Shown: positions 6,051 through 8,337 of the stretch, in pieces
Position numbering within the stretch: position 1 is the first letter of the stretch
Layout: each line of letters opens with the position of its first letter
Source: a bacterium
GTDB taxonomy: Bacteria > Krumholzibacteriota > Krumholzibacteria > LZORAL124-64-63
Assembly (NCBI GenBank): GCA_030592025.1
Contig: JAUUZX010000040.1
Coordinates: 1-8,337, forward strand
Length of the DNA stretch: 8,337 nucleotides
Reading direction: 5' to 3'
Position numbers and translations under genes: made by a program
The notes under the pieces: model-generated
Seen by the model: only the letters and a program-made list of their open reading frames with translations
What the model was told of the DNA's origin: nothing
Database searches by the model: none

Positions 6051-7160
6051 TCAGGGCGCCGCCCGGAAGAGATCGAGCAGGGCACGGGCAGCCGCCGTCG
6101 CGGGCATCTCGCCGCGGGCCACGGCACCTTCGAGGGCGTCCACCTGACCGGCGACCGCCGGGTTCCCGCGGAACATCGCCAGCAACCCCTCCTCCACGAG
6201 GGACCTCACCCAGGCCATCTCCTGCCCGGACCGCCGCTGGGCGAACACGCCGCTGTCCCGGGTCGTCGCGGCGAAGTCCTGCACCAAGCGCCACAGGTCG
6301 TCGATGCCCGCACCGGTGCTCGCCGAGCAGGTCAGCGCCGGCGTCCGCCAGCCTTCCGTGGCGGGGCGCAGGTAGTGGAGCACCCGCTCGAACTCGGCAC
6401 GGGCCACCTCGGCGGGAGCCCGTCCGGGGCCGTCGGCCTTGTTGATGAGGATCGCGTCGGCCAACTCGACGACGCCCTTCTTGATGCCCTGCAGCTCGTC
6501 CCCCGCACCGGCGATGAGCACGAGCAGGAAGAAATCGGTCATGGAGCGCACGACGACCTCGCTCTGGCCCACCCCCACCGTCTCGACGAGGACCACGTCG
6601 TAACCGGCGGCCTCGAAGAGCACGATGGTCTCGCGGGTCTTGCGGGCCACACCACCCAGGGTACCGCCGGCGGGCGAGGGCCGGATGAAGGCGCTGGGGT
6701 CGGCGGCAAGCTTCTCCATGCGGGTCTTGTCGCCGAGGATGCTGCCGCCGCTGACGGCGCTGCTCGGGTCGACCGCCATGACGGCCACCCGGTGACCCGC
6801 CAGGGTGAGCCGCGTGCCGAGGTCCTCAATGAGGGTGCTCTTGCCGGCGCCCGGCACGCCCGTGATGCCGACACGCAGGGCCTCGCCCCGTCGGGGCAGC
6901 AGGCGGGTGAGCATCTCCTGGGCCAGGTCCTGATGGGCGGCGGCGTTGGATTCGACGAGGGTGATGGCCCGGGCGAGCACGACCCGGTCGCCCGCGCACA
7001 CGCCGTCCACGTACTCGTCCACCGACAGGAGACGGCGGCCCGGGGAGGCGGGGGCCCGGCCGCGGGATGTCGCGCCGGGGAGACCGTCGTGACCGCCGTC
7101 CACGCCCGGGCGGACGTGCAGGGCGGAGGGGTCGTCGGGCTTGTCGGGTCGTCGTGTCAT
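6051..7160 (-). CDS. meaB: Methylmalonyl-CoA mutase-associated GTPase MeaB (ArgK family)
   Basis: This encodes 369 residues. The ATG at 7160-7158 has GAGAGG (7167-7172) six bases upstream; an upstream in-frame TTG at 7190 lacks such a site. MeaB is a cytoplasmic SIMIBI-class GTPase. It gates adenosylcobalamin delivery to methylmalonyl-CoA mutase and protects or reactivates that enzyme. Visible motifs are the P-loop GVPGAGKST (101-109), DPSS (131-134), SGGSILGDKTRM (137-148), the ETVGVGQSE switch (193-201), base-recognition NKAD (240-243) and CSA (278-280). The C-terminal helices (about 311-369) form the usual dimerisation arm. The first 45 residues are Pro/Gly/Arg-rich and not conserved in the family, making the protein about 40 residues longer than the Methylorubrum form. 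No mutase subunit or cobalamin adenosyltransferase lies in the window. The closely related IcmF and YgfD types are excluded only by length and lack of a fused mutase. Confidence 0.95.
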   Translation of the reverse strand: MTRRPDKPDDPSALHVRPGVDGGHDGLPGATSRGRAPASPGRRLLSVDEYVDGVCAGDRVVLARAITLVESNAAAHQDLAQEMLTRLLPRRGEALRVGITGVPGAGKSTLIEDLGTRLTLAGHRVAVMAVDPSSAVSGGSILGDKTRMEKLAADPSAFIRPSPAGGTLGGVARKTRETIVLFEAAGYDVVLVETVGVGQSEVVVRSMTDFFLLVLIAGAGDELQGIKKGVVELADAILINKADGPGRAPAEVARAEFERVLHYLRPATEGWRTPALTCSASTGAGIDDLWRLVQDFAATTRDSGVFAQRRSGQEMAWVRSLVEEGLLAMFRGNPAVAGQVDALEGAVARGEMPATAAARALLDLFRAAP

Positions 7161-7226
7161 GGCTGGCCTCTCGCGCACGGGGATGTCCAACCGGGAGACT
7201 AACCTGCGGCCCGGCTTCCCGCCCCC

Positions 7227-7250
7227 AAAAAAACCAGCGACCCGTCCGCT
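7227..7250 (-). terminator. Possible weak terminator after the FG-GAP gene
   Basis: On the minus strand, AGCG (7250-7247) and CGCT (7239-7236) can pair around a seven-base loop. GG then a run of seven T's (7233-7227) follows. The stem is short. Two stronger hairpins lie just upstream in the transcript without their own T-run: 7253-7257 with 7263-7267, and 7285-7291 with 7297-7303. Together they may end transcription of the FG-GAP gene before meaB. The T7 run is clear; the termination call is tentative. Confidence 0.35.
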
Positions 7251-7284
7251 CGACCGGAAGCCCCGGTTGCGGCATGATGACGTT

Positions 7285-7303
7285 GGGGCGGGAGAGCCGC
7301 CCC
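7285..7303. other. GC-rich inverted repeat between the FG-GAP gene and meaB
   Basis: GGGGCGG (7285-7291) and CCGCCCC (7297-7303) form a perfect seven-pair stem around GAGAG. It starts 24 bases past the FG-GAP stop codon in the direction of transcription. No T-run follows on either strand, so it may act as an mRNA 3'-end stabiliser rather than as a terminator. Confidence 0.45.
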
Positions 7304-7326
7304 GGCGTTCGCATGGCGGCAGGCTG

Positions 7327-8337
7327 TCAGCGGGTCAACACCATGCGTTGCACGCCGGCAAGGGTCCCATCGGCGATGAGCCGACAGAGATAGACCCCCG
7401 ACGGGACCTCCCGCCCCAGACCGTCACGCCCGTCCCAGTTCGTTTCGCGAAAGCCGTCGCTCCTGGCCCCGCGCAGCAGTTCGCGGACCTTCCGCCCGCG
7501 CAGGTCGTAGATCGTCAGGTCGATCCTGGTCGGACCGGATGTCTCGTAGGCGATCGAGACCTGCGGGTTGAAGGGGTTCGGCCAAGGCGGAATCAGCCTC
7601 ACGCCGGGCCGAACACCGATCGGGCCGACCGGACTCGTCCCCGTGTTGCTCTCGTGGATCAAGTGGGTGCGGTCGACCATGACCCCCTGGGTGATCGTCT
7701 GCACGGTCCCGCTCGGCCAGGTGATTTCGAGGGTCTCGACGGCGGCCGCGGCGAGATCCCCGAGGCCGAAGTGCGCGGTCGGTTCGTGGAACGAGTACCA
7801 GTGCGAACTGCCGGTGACCTCGCGCACCTGGCTGAGGCCGTCGGACACCACGCGGATGCGGGCGCCCACGCCGGCGGCGTTGGACGCGGACCCGCGCAGG
7901 TCGATGTCGAGCCAGTGCCTGGCGTTGCCGATATCGTTGCGATACAAGCGTGGGATGTTGAGGTAGACGGCGAGGGCCAGATCCGTGTCGCCGTCGTCAT
8001 CGTAGTCGGCCCAGGCGGCTCCGTAGACCAGGCCGGCGTGGTCGATCGCGCCGGAGGCCACGTCCGTGAACGTGCCGTCGCCTTCGTTGCGGAAAAGGTG
8101 GTTGTACGAATTGTTCACGAAGAGGTCGAGATCCCCGTCGTTGTCGTAGTCCACCCAGGAATTGGACCGGCCGCCGTTGGCCAGCGCTCCGGTCGCCACG
8201 TCGGTGAAGTTCCAGTCCCCGTCGTTGCGCATGAGTAGGCTCGGATCACCTTGGCTGCCGGTAATGTGCACGTCGAGGTCCCCGTCGTTGTCGTAGTCGC
8301 CCCAGGCCTGGGCGAGATGATAGCCCGGCAGGGCGAG
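7327..8337 (-). CDS. Secreted FG-GAP/VCBS + ASPIC/UnbV protein with FlgD-like (type IX-type) C-terminal tail, 5' end beyond window
   Basis: The frame is open from the right edge to a TGA at 7329-7327 and gives 336 residues; an internal GTG at 8271 is not the true start. Three FG-GAP/VCBS repeats carry calcium-binding DxDxDGDxD loops: DYDNDGDLD at residues 14-22 and 63-71, and DYDDDGDTD at 111-119. These are blades of an incomplete beta-propeller whose rest lies outside the window. Residues about 141-227 match the ASPIC/UnbV (CRTAC1-like) domain, including GVGARIRV, the STWYSxxEPxxHFGLG-like stretch and ITWPSG. A variable linker leads to a final domain (about 246-336) with PNPFNP (253-258), IYDLRGRKVREL, NWDGRDGLGREVPSGVY and a terminal strand. 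This is the FlgD Ig-like fold used as a type IX-type or cell-surface sorting tail in FCB-group bacteria. A large secreted or surface protein is expected. Ligand and function are unknown. Confidence 0.9.
   Translation of the reverse strand, partial: LALPGYHLAQAWGDYDNDGDLDVHITGSQGDPSLLMRNDGDWNFTDVATGALANGGRSNSWVDYDNDGDLDLFVNNSYNHLFRNEGDGTFTDVASGAIDHAGLVYGAAWADYDDDGDTDLALAVYLNIPRLYRNDIGNARHWLDIDLRGSASNAAGVGARIRVVSDGLSQVREVTGSSHWYSFHEPTAHFGLGDLAAAAVETLEITWPSGTVQTITQGVMVDRTHLIHESNTGTSPVGPIGVRPGVRLIPPWPNPFNPQVSIAYETSGPTRIDLTIYDLRGRKVRELLRGARSDGFRETNWDGRDGLGREVPSGVYLCRLIADGTLAGVQRMVLTR
7981..8298 (-). repeat. Three in-frame coding repeats for calcium-loop FG-GAP motifs
   Basis: The 27-base segments at 8272-8298, 8125-8151 and 7981-8007 encode DYDNDGDLD, DYDNDGDLD and DYDDDGDTD. 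They are spaced 147 and 144 bases apart, one propeller blade (48-49 residues) each. The first two are nearly identical in DNA. They are domain repeats within a gene and do not form a mobile or CRISPR repeat. Confidence 0.85.

Noticed and set aside
4265..6445. A 726-codon open frame on the plus strand running antisense to cysS and its flanks
   Set aside because: It mirrors the third-position GC bias of the minus-strand genes. It has no recognisable domain, and the opposite strand encodes an unmistakable CysRS with all motifs.
7981..8298. Direct repeats considered as a CRISPR or mobile-element signal
   Set aside because: They are in frame, spaced by one propeller blade, and encode DxDxDGDxD loops, so they are protein domain repeats.

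Overview
The window is G+C-rich bacterial chromosome (around 70% by eye). It carries eight protein-coding genes, two of them cut by the window edges. No rRNA, tRNA, CRISPR array, integrase or insertion sequence was seen. The secreted proteins suggest a high-GC member of the FCB-type candidate phyla (Krumholzibacteriota, Eisenbacteria, Latescibacterota and relatives): an FG-GAP/ASPIC-UnbV protein ending in a PNPFNP...GVY FlgD-like/type IX-type tail, and a lamin-tail-domain protein ending in WGAIKANFR. This placement is an inference from protein style, not from a marker gene comparison.

Layout. Bases 1-126 (+) are the C-terminus of a probable amidohydrolase-type enzyme. A short hairpin and a perfect-consensus sigma70-type promoter follow at 149-195. 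They lead to a monocistronic secreted lamin-tail-domain protein (257-871, +) closed by a good intrinsic terminator (895-927). Everything from 941 to the right edge is on the minus strand. Read in the direction of transcription, it is: the 3' part of a secreted FG-GAP/ASPIC-UnbV protein (8337-7327), a 166-base gap with hairpins and a T7 run, meaB (7160-6051), an 82-base gap, cysS (5968-4370), a 28-base gap, then a tightly packed ABC importer. The importer consists of a PhnD-type lipoprotein (4341-3454), a PhnC-type ATPase (3457-2687) and two PhnE-type permeases (2697-1852 and 1855-941).

How they work together. The last four genes overlap (GTGA, 11 bases, GTGA) and form a complete oxyanion importer. 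The binding protein resembles the PhnD subgroup that databases call 'putative selenate ABC transporter substrate-binding protein' more than classical phosphonate binders. Its position directly behind cysteinyl-tRNA synthetase fits a sulfur/selenium-type oxyanion role, but the substrate is not proven by sequence. The CysRS carries a CxxC...CxxC zinc-ribbon-like insertion after KMSKS. MeaB is the GTPase chaperone of adenosylcobalamin-dependent methylmalonyl-CoA mutase; no mutase lies in the window.

There is no gene-free stretch longer than 300 bases. The largest gaps are 127-256 (hairpin, promoter, leader) and 7161-7326.
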